Assembly: GCA_014208095.1 (NCBI GenBank)
Contig: JACHMT010000002.1
Span: 868,001 to 932,000 of the forward strand
Source of the DNA: Actinospineispora eucalypti
GTDB taxonomy: Bacteria > Actinomycetota > Actinomycetes > Mycobacteriales > Pseudonocardiaceae
Direction of reading: 5' to 3'
Length of the DNA: 64,000 nt
Position numbers and translations under genes: made by a program. A model generated the notes under the pieces. That model was not told the origin of the DNA and did no database searches. It worked only from the letters and a program-made list of their open reading frames with translations. Shown piece after piece: positions 26,195-34,890 of the stretch; positions within the stretch are counted from its first letter, which is position 1, and the number at the start of each line of letters is the position of its first letter.

Positions 26195-26919
26195 CCCGTT
26201 CCACCGAGGTCGTAGCGGTAGCCGACGCCCCAGACGGTACTGATCCGGCGCGGCGCGGTCGGGTCCGGCTCCACCTTCTCCCGCAGCCGCCGCACGTGCA
26301 CGGTGACCGTGGACTGGTCCCCGAAGCTCCAGCCCCACACCCGTTCCAGCAGCTCCGGGCGGCCGAAGGCCCGGCCCGGGTTGTGCATCAGGAAGGCCAG
26401 CAGATCGAACTCGCGGGTGGTCAACGCCAGCTCCCGGCCGGCCAGCGTGGCCCGCCGGGCCGACTCGTCCACGGCCAGGTCGCCGTCGGTGAGGGCGGGC
26501 GCACCGACCGGTGGGCGGGCCGCGTCCCGCGAGCGGCGCAACACCGAACCCACCCGCAGCACCAGCTCACGCGGGCTGAACGGCTTGGTCACGTAGTCGT
26601 CCGCTCCCAGTTCCAGGCCGGTCACCCGGTCCTCCTCCTCACCGAGCGCGGTCAGCATGATCACCGGGGTGTCCGCGTTGGCCGCCCGCAGCTCGGTGCA
26701 CACCTCCAGGCCGGAACGACCCGGCAGCATCAGGTCCAGCACCACCAGGTCCGGTGGGCGCGCCGCCGCGGCCCGCAGCCCGTGTTCCCCGTCCGGGCTG
26801 GCCGAGACCTGGTAACCCGCGCGGCTGAGGTAGCGGCCGACCACGTCCCGCACGGTCGGGTCGTCGTCGATCACCAGGATGTGCCCGGCGGCGGCGCTGC
26901 TCGTGGAGCCGTTGACCAT
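26191..26919 (-). CDS. OmpR/PhoB-family response regulator
   Basis: 242 residues: receiver domain ([15 protein letters not shown], phospho-acceptor Asp in [13 protein letters not shown], Lys in DYVTKPFSP) and a winged-helix domain ([35 protein letters not shown]). TACCGT lies 5 nt before the ATG (leaderless). It diverges from the GT2 gene across about 100 bp, so it can plausibly control both arms of the locus. Confidence 0.93.
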   Translation of the reverse strand: MVNGSTSSAAAGHILVIDDDPTVRDVVGRYLSRAGYQVSASPDGEHGLRAAAARPPDLVVLDLMLPGRSGLEVCTELRAANADTPVIMLTALGEEEDRVTGLELGADDYVTKPFSPRELVLRVGSVLRRSRDAARPPVGAPALTDGDLAVDESARRATLAGRELALTTREFDLLAFLMHNPGRAFGRPELLERVWGWSFGDQSTVTVHVRRLREKVEPDPTAPRRISTVWGVGYRYDLGGTG

Positions 26920-27021
26920 GCTGCACGGTACGACGACCCGAGGCCGCGCGGCGCGGACGTCACGAATCCGTAAGCAGGCGAACCGGCCTCCCGGCGCCCT
27001 CACCTCCCTACGCTGCGAAAC

Positions 27022-27681
27022 ATGATCACCAGCGTGGATGTGGTGCTGCCCTGCCTGGACGAGGCCGAGGCACTGCCCGGGGTGCTGGGCCGGCTGCCGG
27101 CCGGCTACCGGGCGATCGTGGTGGACAACGGCAGCACCGACGACACCGCCTCGGTCGCGGCCGCCGCGGGCGCCCGTGTGGTTGCCGAACCGAAGCGTGG
27201 CTATGGCGCCGCCGTGCACGCCGGTCTGCTCGCGGCCACCGCCGATGTGGTCTGCGTGCTGGACGCGGACGGCTCGCTCGCCCCCGAGGCACTGCCCGGG
27301 CTGGTCGCCTCCGTCGCCGGCGGGGCGGATCTGGCCGTGGGCCGGCGGGTCCCGGCCGGCCGGGGGGCCTGGCCGTGGCACGCCCGCGGGGGCAACCTGC
27401 TGATCGCCGCGCTGCTGCGCCGTCGCGGCATCCCGGTGCGCGACATCGGCCCGGTGCGCGCGGCCCGCCGTGACTCCCTGCTCGCCCTCGGTGTGCGGGA
27501 CCGGACCTACGGCTACCCGCTGGAGCTGTTGCTGCGCGCCGGGGCGGCCGGTTGGCGGATCCACGAGACGGACGTGGCGTACTCGCCGAGGACCGGCGGC
27601 CGCTCGAAGGTGTCCGGATCGGTGCGCGGCACCGTGCGGGCGGCCTGGGCGATGAGCTCGGTGCTGGCCGGTGCGCGGTGA
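27022..27681 (+). CDS. GT2-family glycosyltransferase (DPM-like)
   Basis: 219 residues, GT-A fold: VDVVLPCLDEAEALPGVL, VVDNGSTDDTASVA, then VVCVLDADGSLAPEALP with the DxD metal motif (DAD). The ending (TDVAYSPRTGGRSKVSGSVRGT) is typical of dolichol-phosphate-mannose-synthase-like enzymes, which transfer a sugar to a polyprenyl phosphate. TACGCT lies 7 nt before the ATG. The stop overlaps the next start (GTGA). Confidence 0.9.
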   Translation: MITSVDVVLPCLDEAEALPGVLGRLPAGYRAIVVDNGSTDDTASVAAAAGARVVAEPKRGYGAAVHAGLLAATADVVCVLDADGSLAPEALPGLVASVAGGADLAVGRRVPAGRGAWPWHARGGNLLIAALLRRRGIPVRDIGPVRAARRDSLLALGVRDRTYGYPLELLLRAGAAGWRIHETDVAYSPRTGGRSKVSGSVRGTVRAAWAMSSVLAGAR

Positions 27682-28574
27682 GGTTTCCGACGATCGGCCC
27701 GGACGCCGGGCTGCTGGTGCTGGCCAAGGCGCCGGTGGCCGGGCTGGCCAAGACCCGGCTGTGCCCTCCGGCGACGCCGGTCGAGGCGGCCCGGATCGCG
27801 GCGGCCGCGCTGCTGGACACGCTGGACGCGGTGCGCGCCGTACCGGGCGCGGTCGACCTGGTCGCCTGGACCGGCCGGCTGGCCCAAGCCGAACGACGCA
27901 CCGAGCTGCGCATCGCACTGGCCGGCCGGCCGCCCGAACCGGCGGGTTCTCCGATGCGCGATCGGCTGGCCCGCCCGACGAGCGACCCGACAAACGACCC
28001 GGCGGACGACCCGCTGGCCCGCGACGCACCTGTTCCCGACGCATTGGCCCGCGACGCACCTGTCCGCGACGCACTGGCCCGCGATGCGCTTGCCCGCCCG
28101 AGGTGGTTCGCCCAGCGCGGTGACCGGCTCGGCGACCGGATCGCTGCCGCGCACGCCGACGCCGCCGACCGCCTGCCCGGCCGGCCGGTGCTGCAGATCG
28201 GTATGGACACCCCGCAGCTGCGCCCCGGAGACCTGACCGAGGCACTGGCCCCGCTACGCGCCCCGGACGGACCGGACGCGGTACTCGGCCCGGCCAGCGA
28301 CGGCGGCTGGTGGGCGCTGGGCCTGCGCGATCCCCGGGCGGCCGTGCTGATCGCGGATGTACCGACATCCCGGGCGGACACCGGCGAGCGCACCCTTCAC
28401 GTGCTGCGCGCCGCCGGCCTCCGCACGTGGCTGCTGCCCGAACACCGCGACGTCGACACCGCCGACGACGCCCTCGCCGTCGCATCGGCGATCACCAACG
28501 CCAACACCCCCGGCCGCTTCGCCCCCGCGGTAGCCGAACTCCTCACCCGCCGCCCCGTCCGGGCGGGCCGGTGA
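27678..28574 (+). CDS. TIGR04282/DUF2064-like nucleotide-sugar-type transferase
   Basis: 298 residues. LLVLAKAPVAGLAKTRLCP is the pyrophosphorylase-like signature of this family (arsenosugar-cluster glycosyltransferase in databases), and later VLQIGMDTPQL and LGPASDGGWWALGL match. Residues about 100-145 are an unusual Asp/Pro/Ala/Arg insertion (LARPTSDPTNDP, then LARDAP and RDALARDA) encoded by 30-bp tandem repeats at 28014-28097. The GTG start overlaps the GT2 stop. Probably supplies or transfers the sugar; the substrate is not known for this family outside arsenosugar loci. Confidence 0.82.
   Translation: MRFPTIGPDAGLLVLAKAPVAGLAKTRLCPPATPVEAARIAAAALLDTLDAVRAVPGAVDLVAWTGRLAQAERRTELRIALAGRPPEPAGSPMRDRLARPTSDPTNDPADDPLARDAPVPDALARDAPVRDALARDALARPRWFAQRGDRLGDRIAAAHADAADRLPGRPVLQIGMDTPQLRPGDLTEALAPLRAPDGPDAVLGPASDGGWWALGLRDPRAAVLIADVPTSRADTGERTLHVLRAAGLRTWLLPEHRDVDTADDALAVASAITNANTPGRFAPAVAELLTRRPVRAGR
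28014..28097 (+). repeat. In-frame 30-bp tandem repeat
   Basis: Two near-identical 30-bp units (28014-28043 and 28044-28073, differing at three positions) and a third decaying unit to about 28097, inside the TIGR04282 gene. Each encodes L-A-R-D-A-P-V-x-D-A. Being a multiple of three, it lengthens the protein without breaking the frame. Confidence 0.8.
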
Positions 28575-29299
28575 CCCGCTCACACACACGGTTTGGCGCC
28601 CACACACCAGCGGCGGTCCGTGTGCCGGCGCCGGTCGGTGTGTGCGAGCCGCCGGGAGGTGAGCCGCCCGGCGGAGGTGACGCCTTTGGGTGTGCGCTCG
28701 GCGGCGGCTGGTGGTGGTTGGAGCGGAGGGGGGTTGGGGTGGTGCGGCTGGACAGCCGGCGGTGGCGGAAACGGGCGGGGCGGTCGGACCGGTGGCTGTT
28801 GGACGGGTGCCTGGGGCCGACCGTTGATCTGGGGTGCGGGCCGGGACGCCTGGTGGCCGCGCTGATCGAACGGGGAGTGCCGGCGCTGGGGGTGGACAGT
28901 TCTCCGGTCGCGGTCCGGTTGTGCGCGGCGCGCGGGGCGGTGGCGCTCCGGCGGGACCTCTTCTCGCGCATCCCCGGGGAGGGCCGCTGGCACCACGCCC
29001 TGCTGGCCGACGGCAACATCGGCATCGGCGGTGACCCGGTCGGGCTGCTCCACCGGGTACGGCGGCTGCTGCACCCGCGCGGGTCGGTGCTGGTGGAACT
29101 GGGCGCCGAGCCCGGGCTGTGGCGGGGGCCGGCCCGCCTGGTCGGCCGGCACGGCCCGGTCGGCGGATGGTTCCCCTGGGCATCGGTCGGCCCGGACGCC
29201 GTCGCCGGGGTCGCCTCGGCGGCCGGCCTGCGCCTCGCCGAGGTACGGCGCGCCCGTCCCGGCCGGCGGACCGTGGCCGAGCTGCGGGTGGTCGGTTAG
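28571..29299 (+). CDS. Class I SAM-dependent methyltransferase
   Basis: 242 residues as drawn from the GTG that overlaps the previous stop (GTGA). The SAM motif I is TVDLGCGPGRLVAAL, followed by ALGVDSSPVAVRLC. The first ~60 residues (RFGAHTPAAVRVPAP, PPGGEPPGGGD) are low-complexity and probably not conserved; a valine start near residue 58 would give a more typical protein. As the last gene of the GT2-TIGR04282 run it probably methylates the sugar or its lipid carrier. Confidence 0.82.
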   Translation: MTRSHTRFGAHTPAAVRVPAPVGVCEPPGGEPPGGGDAFGCALGGGWWWLERRGVGVVRLDSRRWRKRAGRSDRWLLDGCLGPTVDLGCGPGRLVAALIERGVPALGVDSSPVAVRLCAARGAVALRRDLFSRIPGEGRWHHALLADGNIGIGGDPVGLLHRVRRLLHPRGSVLVELGAEPGLWRGPARLVGRHGPVGGWFPWASVGPDAVAGVASAAGLRLAEVRRARPGRRTVAELRVVG

Positions 29300-29404
29300 G
29301 CGTGATGCGCACCGCCCGCCGCCTGGTCGCGGTGCCGAGTGCCCACGGACCGTGCGGTGAACGAGAGGCTTTCTCACAACGCCGGGCGACTAACCTGCAT
29401 CGGC

Positions 29405-30607
29405 ATGGAGGACACGGCTACCGCCGACCCCACGCGGGCGCTCGCCGCCGCCTGGCTGGACGACGTGCCGGAGCTGACCGACCGGCTGCTCGCGGCCATC
29501 TTCCGGGGCGGGCCGGAGTCGGCCGACTACCGCCCGGTGCCACCGGGCGAGCTGCGGGACGGCTGCCACCGATACCTGACCAGGGTGCTCCACCTGCTCA
29601 CCGGCGACCAACCCGGGTCGGACACCGACGACGTGGCCGCCGAGATCGGCCGGCACCGCGCGGCGCAGGGCGTTCCGCTGGAGGCCATGCTGCGCACCTT
29701 CCGGCTGGGCGGCCGAGTGGTCTGGGAGGCGATGCTGGAGCGGGCGGTCCGCACTCCGCCGGAGGCCATCGGCCCCGCCGCCACGGCGATCTGGGCGGTG
29801 GTGGACGGGTTGTCCTCCGCGCTGGCCGCCGCCTACCGGAGCGCCCAGCTGGAGCAACTGCGCCGGGACGAGCAGCACCGCCACGCGCTGATCGAAGGGG
29901 TACTCGCCGACCGGGCCAGGGACGACGCGTTCGCCCAGCGGGTGGCCGAACAGCTGGACCTGCCGCGCGGAGGCGCCTACCTGGTGGTGGTCGCGGACGT
30001 CGGCGCGGACGGCGAGCCGACGCTGCGCGGGCCGCGCACCGCGCTGGCCTCCGTGCGGGTCGGCTCGGTGTGGCACCTGCGGGCGGACACCCTGATCGGC
30101 CTGATCCCGCTGGACAGCCACCGGCCGGGTTTCGTACTGGACCGGTTGCGTCCGCTCGCCCGCGGCCGGGCGGCTGCCGCCAGCACCGCGCACGGGCTGG
30201 CCGAGGTCGGGCTGGCGCACCGGCTCGCGCTGACGACATTGGGCACTCTGCCCAGCGGGACGGTCGCCCTGGTCCCGGTGGAGGACCGCTTCCCGCAGTG
30301 CCTGCTCGTCGGCTCCCCCGAGCTGCGCCGGCGGCTGGTCGCCTCCTGGCTCGACCCGCTGCTCGAGCTGCCGGCCAGGGAGCGGGAGATGCTGCTGCAC
30401 ACCCTGACCGCCTGGCTGGACGCCGGACGGTCGGCCGGGTTGGCGGCCGAACGACTGTACTGCCACCGCAACACGGTCCTCAACCGTCTGCACCGGGTGC
30501 AGTCCCTGCTCGGCCGCGACCTGGAGGGGCGGCAGGCGTTCGTGGAGCTCTCGCTGGCCCTGGACGCGATCGACCTGCCGGGCGAAATTGGGCAATCTGC
30601 CCAATGA
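29405..30607 (+). CDS. PucR-family transcriptional regulator
   Basis: 400 residues. The N-terminal ~150 residues are helical and resemble an RsbR-like sensor (YLTRVLHLLTG, LEAMLRTFRLGGRVVWEAM). The middle is a degenerate GGDEF-like segment, and the C-terminus is the PucR HTH (LLHTLTAWLDAGRSAGLAAERLYCHRNTVLNRLHRVQ). TAACCT lies 8 nt before the ATG. It is upstream of and codirectional with the dehydrogenase operon, and the palindrome at 30587-30605 overlaps its stop codon. Confidence 0.87.
   Translation: MEDTATADPTRALAAAWLDDVPELTDRLLAAIFRGGPESADYRPVPPGELRDGCHRYLTRVLHLLTGDQPGSDTDDVAAEIGRHRAAQGVPLEAMLRTFRLGGRVVWEAMLERAVRTPPEAIGPAATAIWAVVDGLSSALAAAYRSAQLEQLRRDEQHRHALIEGVLADRARDDAFAQRVAEQLDLPRGGAYLVVVADVGADGEPTLRGPRTALASVRVGSVWHLRADTLIGLIPLDSHRPGFVLDRLRPLARGRAAAASTAHGLAEVGLAHRLALTTLGTLPSGTVALVPVEDRFPQCLLVGSPELRRRLVASWLDPLLELPAREREMLLHTLTAWLDAGRSAGLAAERLYCHRNTVLNRLHRVQSLLGRDLEGRQAFVELSLALDAIDLPGEIGQSAQ
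30587..30605. promoter_or_regulatory. Perfect 19-bp palindrome, candidate PucR operator
   Basis: ATTGGGCAATCTGCCCAAT: perfect 8-bp arms around ATC. It overlaps the last codons of the PucR gene and lies 67-85 nt before the E1-alpha start, a natural site for an activator or autoregulator. No T tract follows, so it is unlikely to be a terminator. Confidence 0.65.
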
Positions 30608-30671
30608 TGTGACCGCAGTCATGTGCACTCGCGCATGCCGGTGATCCCCGGGCCGGACGCAGACTGAGCGC

Positions 30672-31730
30672 GTGGCGAAGAGCGGCACGAAGAAGAGCCC
30701 GTACGCGACCGAGGACCCGGCGACGCTGCGCGGCTACTACCGGCAGATGGCGCTGATCCGGCGGTTCGAGGAACGCGCCGCGCAGGGCTACACCCAGGCC
30801 AAGATCGGTGGCTACTGCCACCTGAACCTGGGTGAGGAGGCCACCGTGGTCGGCCTGATGGCCGCGCTGCGGCCCACCGACTACCTGTTCACCAACTACC
30901 GGGAGCACGGCTACGCGATAGCCAAGGGCATCGCCCCCGGCCGGGTGATGGCCGAGCTCTACGGCCGCACCACCGGCACCTCCAAGGGCTGGGGCGGGTC
31001 CATGCACATGTTCGACACCGAGGCCCGGCTGCTCGGCGGGTACGGCATCGTCGGCGGGCAGGTACCGGTGGCCACCGGCGCCGCGCTGGCCATCGAGTAC
31101 CGCGACGGGGACGACGTGGTGATGTGCCAGATGGGCGACGGGACCACCAACATCGGCGCCTTCCACGAGTCGCTCAACCTGGCCGCGCTGTGGCGCCTGC
31201 CCATCGTGTACGTGGTGGTGAACAACCACCTGGGCATGGGCACCACGGTGGAGCAGGCGGCCGCCGAGCCCGAGCTGTTCCGGCGCGCGGCGGCTTACCG
31301 GATGCACGGCGAGCGGGTGGACGGGAACGACGTGCTGGCCGTGCGGGACGCCGCCCGCCGGCTGGTCGAGCGGGCCCGGACCGAGCGGGAGCCGGCGCTG
31401 CTGGAGACGGTGAGCAGCCGGCTGCGCGGGCACTCCGTGGTGGACCCCGCCCGGTACCGGGCCTCCGAGGACGCGCAGAAGGCCAAGGACGCCGACCCGC
31501 TGCCCCGGATGCGGGCAGAGCTGCTGGCCGCCAAGGCCGCGGACGAGGCCGGCCTGGACGCCCTGGTCGCCGAGGCGCATACCGAGGCCGACGCCGCGGT
31601 GGCCTACGCCGACGACAGCCCGCACCCGGACGCCAAGACGTTGTTCGACTACACCTACGCCACCCCGGTCGCCGGCGAGACCCGCCGGCTGCCCGCCGAA
31701 GCCCTCTACGCCGAACCCGTTCACAGCTAG
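30672..31730 (+). CDS. pdhA: 2-oxoacid dehydrogenase E1 alpha subunit (pyruvate type)
   Basis: 352 residues. The thiamine diphosphate motif begins GDG (MGDGTTNIGAFHESLNLAA) and ends NNHLGMGTTVEQ; YREHGYAIAKG and GKGWGGSMHMF-like (SKGWGGSMHMF) are E1-alpha landmarks. It decarboxylates a 2-oxoacid and passes the acyl group to E2 lipoate. The substrate (pyruvate, acetoin or branched-chain oxoacid) is not settled by sequence. GTG start, first gene of a three-gene operon behind the PucR regulator. Confidence 0.88.
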   Translation: MAKSGTKKSPYATEDPATLRGYYRQMALIRRFEERAAQGYTQAKIGGYCHLNLGEEATVVGLMAALRPTDYLFTNYREHGYAIAKGIAPGRVMAELYGRTTGTSKGWGGSMHMFDTEARLLGGYGIVGGQVPVATGAALAIEYRDGDDVVMCQMGDGTTNIGAFHESLNLAALWRLPIVYVVVNNHLGMGTTVEQAAAEPELFRRAAAYRMHGERVDGNDVLAVRDAARRLVERARTEREPALLETVSSRLRGHSVVDPARYRASEDAQKAKDADPLPRMRAELLAAKAADEAGLDALVAEAHTEADAAVAYADDSPHPDAKTLFDYTYATPVAGETRRLPAEALYAEPVHS

Positions 31731-31738
31731 GAGCGCAG

Positions 31739-32731
31739 ATGCCCCTCATGACTTACCGCGAGGCGCTGCGCGGCACCCTGCGCGAGGAGCTGCACCGCGA
31801 CGAGAGCGTGTTCCTGATCGGCGAGGAGATCGGCACGTTCGAAGGCTCCTACAAGATCACCGCCGGCCTGCTCGACGAGTTCGGCCCGAAACGGGTCCGG
31901 GACACCCCCATCTCCGAGGAGGGCTTCGTGGGCGCGGCGATCGGTGCCGCGATGCTCGGCCTCCGCCCGGTGGTGGAGATCATGACGATCAACTTCTCGC
32001 TGATCGCGCTGGACCAGATCGTCAACCACGCGGCGAAGATCTACGGGATGTTCGGCGGGCAGACCAGCGTGCCGATGGTCATCCGCACCCCGGGCGGCGG
32101 GGGCCAGCAGCTGGGGGCCACCCACTCGCAGAACATCGAGCTCTACTACGCCTTCGTGCCCGGGCTGAAGGTGGTCGCGCCGAGCACCCCGGCCGACGCC
32201 CGGGCGTTGCTGCTGGCCGCCATCCGGGACGACGACCCGGTGCTGTTCCTGGAGAACCTGGCGCTCTACAACGCCAAGGGCGAGGTCCCGGACGACCTGG
32301 CGCCCGCCGAGATCGGCAAGGCCGCGGTAACCCGCCCCGGCACCGACATCACCCTGATCGGCTACTCCCGCATGGCGGCGGTGGCCGCCGACGCCGCCGC
32401 GCGGCTGGCCGAGGAAGGCATTTCCGCCGAGGTGATCGACCTGCGCAGCCTGCGCCCGCTGGACCGGGACACCCTGGTGAACTCCGTGCGCCGAACCGGG
32501 TGCGCGGTGGTCGCCGAGGACGACTGGCTCACCTACGGCATCGGCGCCGAGATCGCCGCGAGCATCTCCGACGGGGCGTTCGACTACCTGGACGCCCCGG
32601 TGCGCCGGGTGGCCGCCGCCGAGGTGCCGCTGCCCTACGCGAAGCCCCTGGAACAGGCCGCCCTGCCGTCCACCGAGTCCCTGCTCACCGCGGCTCGGGA
32701 AACCCTGGCCGCCGTCGGCCGCCGCCGCTGA
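31739..32731 (+). CDS. pdhB: 2-oxoacid dehydrogenase E1 beta subunit
   Basis: 330 residues. MTYREALRGTLREELHRDESVFLIGEEIG, then RVRDTPISEEGFVGAAIGAAMLGLRPVVEIM, are the usual E1-beta signatures; the beta Glu and His of the thiamine site fall in GEEIG and GATHSQNIE. GGAG 5 nt before the ATG, 8 bp after pdhA. It pairs with the alpha subunit as an alpha2beta2 heterotetramer. Confidence 0.9.
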   Translation: MPLMTYREALRGTLREELHRDESVFLIGEEIGTFEGSYKITAGLLDEFGPKRVRDTPISEEGFVGAAIGAAMLGLRPVVEIMTINFSLIALDQIVNHAAKIYGMFGGQTSVPMVIRTPGGGGQQLGATHSQNIELYYAFVPGLKVVAPSTPADARALLLAAIRDDDPVLFLENLALYNAKGEVPDDLAPAEIGKAAVTRPGTDITLIGYSRMAAVAADAAARLAEEGISAEVIDLRSLRPLDRDTLVNSVRRTGCAVVAEDDWLTYGIGAEIAASISDGAFDYLDAPVRRVAAAEVPLPYAKPLEQAALPSTESLLTAARETLAAVGRRR

Positions 32732-32751
32732 CCACCGCGAGGAAGCCCCCG

Positions 32752-34113
32752 ATGTCCGAGATCACCATGCCCCGGCTGTCCGACACCATGGAGGACGGAG
32801 TGGTCGCCGGCTGGCTCAAACAGCCGGGCGACCGGGTGGCCACCGGCGACGCGCTGGCCGAGATCGAGACCGACAAGGCCATCATGGAGCTCGAGGCCTA
32901 CGAGGACGGGGTGCTCGAGCGCATTCTCGTTCAGGCCGGCGACCGGGTCCCCATCGGCACCGCGATCGGCATCCTCGGCGACGGCACCGGCACCTCCCCC
33001 GAACCAACCCCCGCCCCGGCCATCCTCGACGAACCCGCCGGGCAAGCCGATTCGGCCCGCCCGGAGCCGGAGACCGCGCCGGTGGGGCCGGCCACCGGCG
33101 CCCCGGCCGACCCGCTGCCGGCGGCGCGGGACGAGGGTCCGCCGCGTGACCAGCGGTTCAAGGCCTCCCCGCTGGCCCGCCGGCTGGCCAAGGAGCGCGG
33201 CGTGGACCTGGCCTCCGTGCGGGGCACCGGCCCGGGCGGACGCATCACCCGGACCGACATCGACGCCGCCACCCCCACACCGACCACCCCCACACCGACC
33301 ACCACCACACAGACCACCACCGCACCGCCGGCCGCCAGCGCCGGCGCGCCCAACGCGGCTACCACCCCGGGTGCACCCACCGCCGTCGCCGACTCGGCCA
33401 CCCTCCCCACCGCACCGACTGCCGATGTGGACGAGATACCGCTGACCCGGGTGCAGCGGATCGCCGCGGCCCGACTGACCAAGGCCAAGCAGGACGCCCC
33501 CCACATCTACCTGACCAGTGCGGTCGACGTCACCGAGCTGCTCGCCCTGCGCAAGGACCTGAACGCGGCGGTCGCCGCCACGGGCGGCCCCAAGATCAGC
33601 GTGAACGACCTGGTGGTGAAGGCCACCGCGAACGCGCTGCGCGCCCGGCCCGAGGTGAACGTCTCGTTCGCCGGTGACGTGCTGCGCCGGCACCGGGGCG
33701 TGCACCTCGGCATCGCGGTGGCCACCCCGGCCGGGCTGATGGTGCCGGTCATCCACGACGCGGATCGCCGGACGATCTCCGAGATCGCGGCCGAGAGCCA
33801 GGCCAAGGCGGCGAAGGCGCGGGACGGCAAGCTGCGCCTGCCGGACGTGTCCGGCGGCACCTTCACCGTGTCCAACCTGGGCATGTTCGGCCTCGAACAG
33901 TTCACCGCCGTGATCAACCCACCGGAGGCGGCGATCCTCGCGGTCGGCGCGGCGACCGAGGAGTTCCGCCCGGTGGACGGCCAGCCGGTGCTCCGATCGA
34001 TCCTCCGGCTCACCCTGTCCTGCGACCACCGGGCGATCGACGGCGCCGTCGGCGCCGCGTTCCTGCAGCACCTCACCCGGTTGCTGGAGCACCCGCTGCT
34101 TCTGCTCGCCTAA
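32752..34113 (+). CDS. pdhC: 2-oxoacid dehydrogenase E2 (dihydrolipoamide acyltransferase)
   Basis: 453 residues. One lipoyl domain (MPRLSDTMEDG, lipoyl-lysine in ETDKAIMELE near residue 43), a Pro/Ala linker, a peripheral-subunit-binding domain (KASPLARRLAKERGVDLASV) at about residue 138, a Thr/Pro linker (TPTTPTPTTTTQ) and the acyltransferase core ending LTLSCDHRAIDGAVGAAFLQ, with His and Asp of the active site. No E3 gene follows; it must be supplied from elsewhere. GAGGAAG lies 11 nt upstream of the ATG. Confidence 0.93.
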   Translation: MSEITMPRLSDTMEDGVVAGWLKQPGDRVATGDALAEIETDKAIMELEAYEDGVLERILVQAGDRVPIGTAIGILGDGTGTSPEPTPAPAILDEPAGQADSARPEPETAPVGPATGAPADPLPAARDEGPPRDQRFKASPLARRLAKERGVDLASVRGTGPGGRITRTDIDAATPTPTTPTPTTTTQTTTAPPAASAGAPNAATTPGAPTAVADSATLPTAPTADVDEIPLTRVQRIAAARLTKAKQDAPHIYLTSAVDVTELLALRKDLNAAVAATGGPKISVNDLVVKATANALRARPEVNVSFAGDVLRRHRGVHLGIAVATPAGLMVPVIHDADRRTISEIAAESQAKAAKARDGKLRLPDVSGGTFTVSNLGMFGLEQFTAVINPPEAAILAVGAATEEFRPVDGQPVLRSILRLTLSCDHRAIDGAVGAAFLQHLTRLLEHPLLLLA

Positions 34114-34261
34114 AGGCTCGAACTAGCGCGTGTTTCAAAATGCTGACCCGCCGGGTTTGAACGGAGTTGAAGGTCGCCTGGACGATACGGCAGGCAGTTC
34201 CACCGCGGCAGCGGCGCCGCCTCGTGTGTGCCCACACGGACGCCGGTAACCGGAGATCTCT

Positions 34262-34323
34262 TGATCATCAGGCAGCCGGGGTCGTTGTCGGCCACCACAA
34301 TCACGCTGACTGTCTGATGATCA
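34262..34323. repeat. 14-bp inverted repeat in island
   Basis: TGATCATCAGGCAG (34262-34275) and CTGTCTGATGATCA (34310-34323): 13 of 14 positions pair, loop 34 nt. It could form a strong stem in RNA or single-stranded DNA. Confidence 0.7.
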
Positions 34324-34444
34324 CCGATCACCTGGTCACCACGACATCCGGGCCGCCGCGCACGGCAGGCCGTTGCCCAATCCTCAGGCAGCCGGTGCCC
34401 GCCTCATCCGCCACTGGCAACAGCGGACCGGGGCCAGACGATGA

Positions 34445-34492
34445 GTGATCGTCATTTCTGGCGGCAGAGCCGCGCCCGGCGACCTTGATCAC
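34445..34492. repeat. GTGATC-bounded imperfect palindrome A
   Basis: Starts GTGATC-GTC and ends GATCAC, with GGCGG inside. It belongs to a family with 34486-34548 and 45148-45212. Confidence 0.5.
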
Positions 34493-34548
34493 TGCCCATG
34501 GCGGTACAACCGCGAAAATCGCGGCCACACCGCCCGAGACGACGATCA
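34486..34548. repeat. GTGATC-family imperfect palindrome B
   Basis: The core at 34500-34534 reads GGCGGT-acaa-CCGCGA-aaa-TCGCGG-ccac-ACCGCC; the two 6-bp blocks of each arm pair perfectly and the two 4-bp spacers do not. Outer arms are TGATC and GATCA. The closing half is similar in sequence to copy A and to 45148-45212. Confidence 0.65.
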
Positions 34549-34833
34549 TCCCACACCACCCCCGCCCAGCCACCACCCACAGCGTCAAAGACAGCGCAGG
34601 GCCGCCAGGGGCCCGTGGGTCCTGGTCGCGGAACGAACGAGAACCCGCCGGGCAGCACCGCGGCCGCGGCAAAGTTCCACGCTGCGGCTCGGGTGCCGCC
34701 CGGCACGTTCCCGTCGTCACCTACGTTTCAGGACTGCAACACCACGGGGTGTGAAACCAAGATCGAACCCCCACGATGTTCCCCTCGCGCAGCCAGGGTG
34801 ACCGATGGGTCGACCTTGGCGGCCAGTCCATGA

Positions 34834-34890
34834 TCAGCATGACATTGTGGTCGCGTCGGCCCGTCCAGAGCGGCCCTGGTGTCATGCTGA
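34834..34890. repeat. 11-bp perfect inverted repeat in island
   Basis: TCAGCATGACA (34834-34844) and TGTCATGCTGA (34880-34890), perfect arms, 35-nt loop. Confidence 0.7.

Noticed and set aside
23915-26215. Long plus-strand open frame opposite the molybdoprotein and kinase
   Set aside because: Composition is Gln/Arg/Pro/Gly-rich and it overlaps two strongly supported minus-strand genes throughout.
27000-29300. Arsenosugar biosynthesis cluster
   Set aside because: Only the TIGR04282-type gene suggests it; no ArsM methyltransferase or radical-SAM ArsS gene is present.
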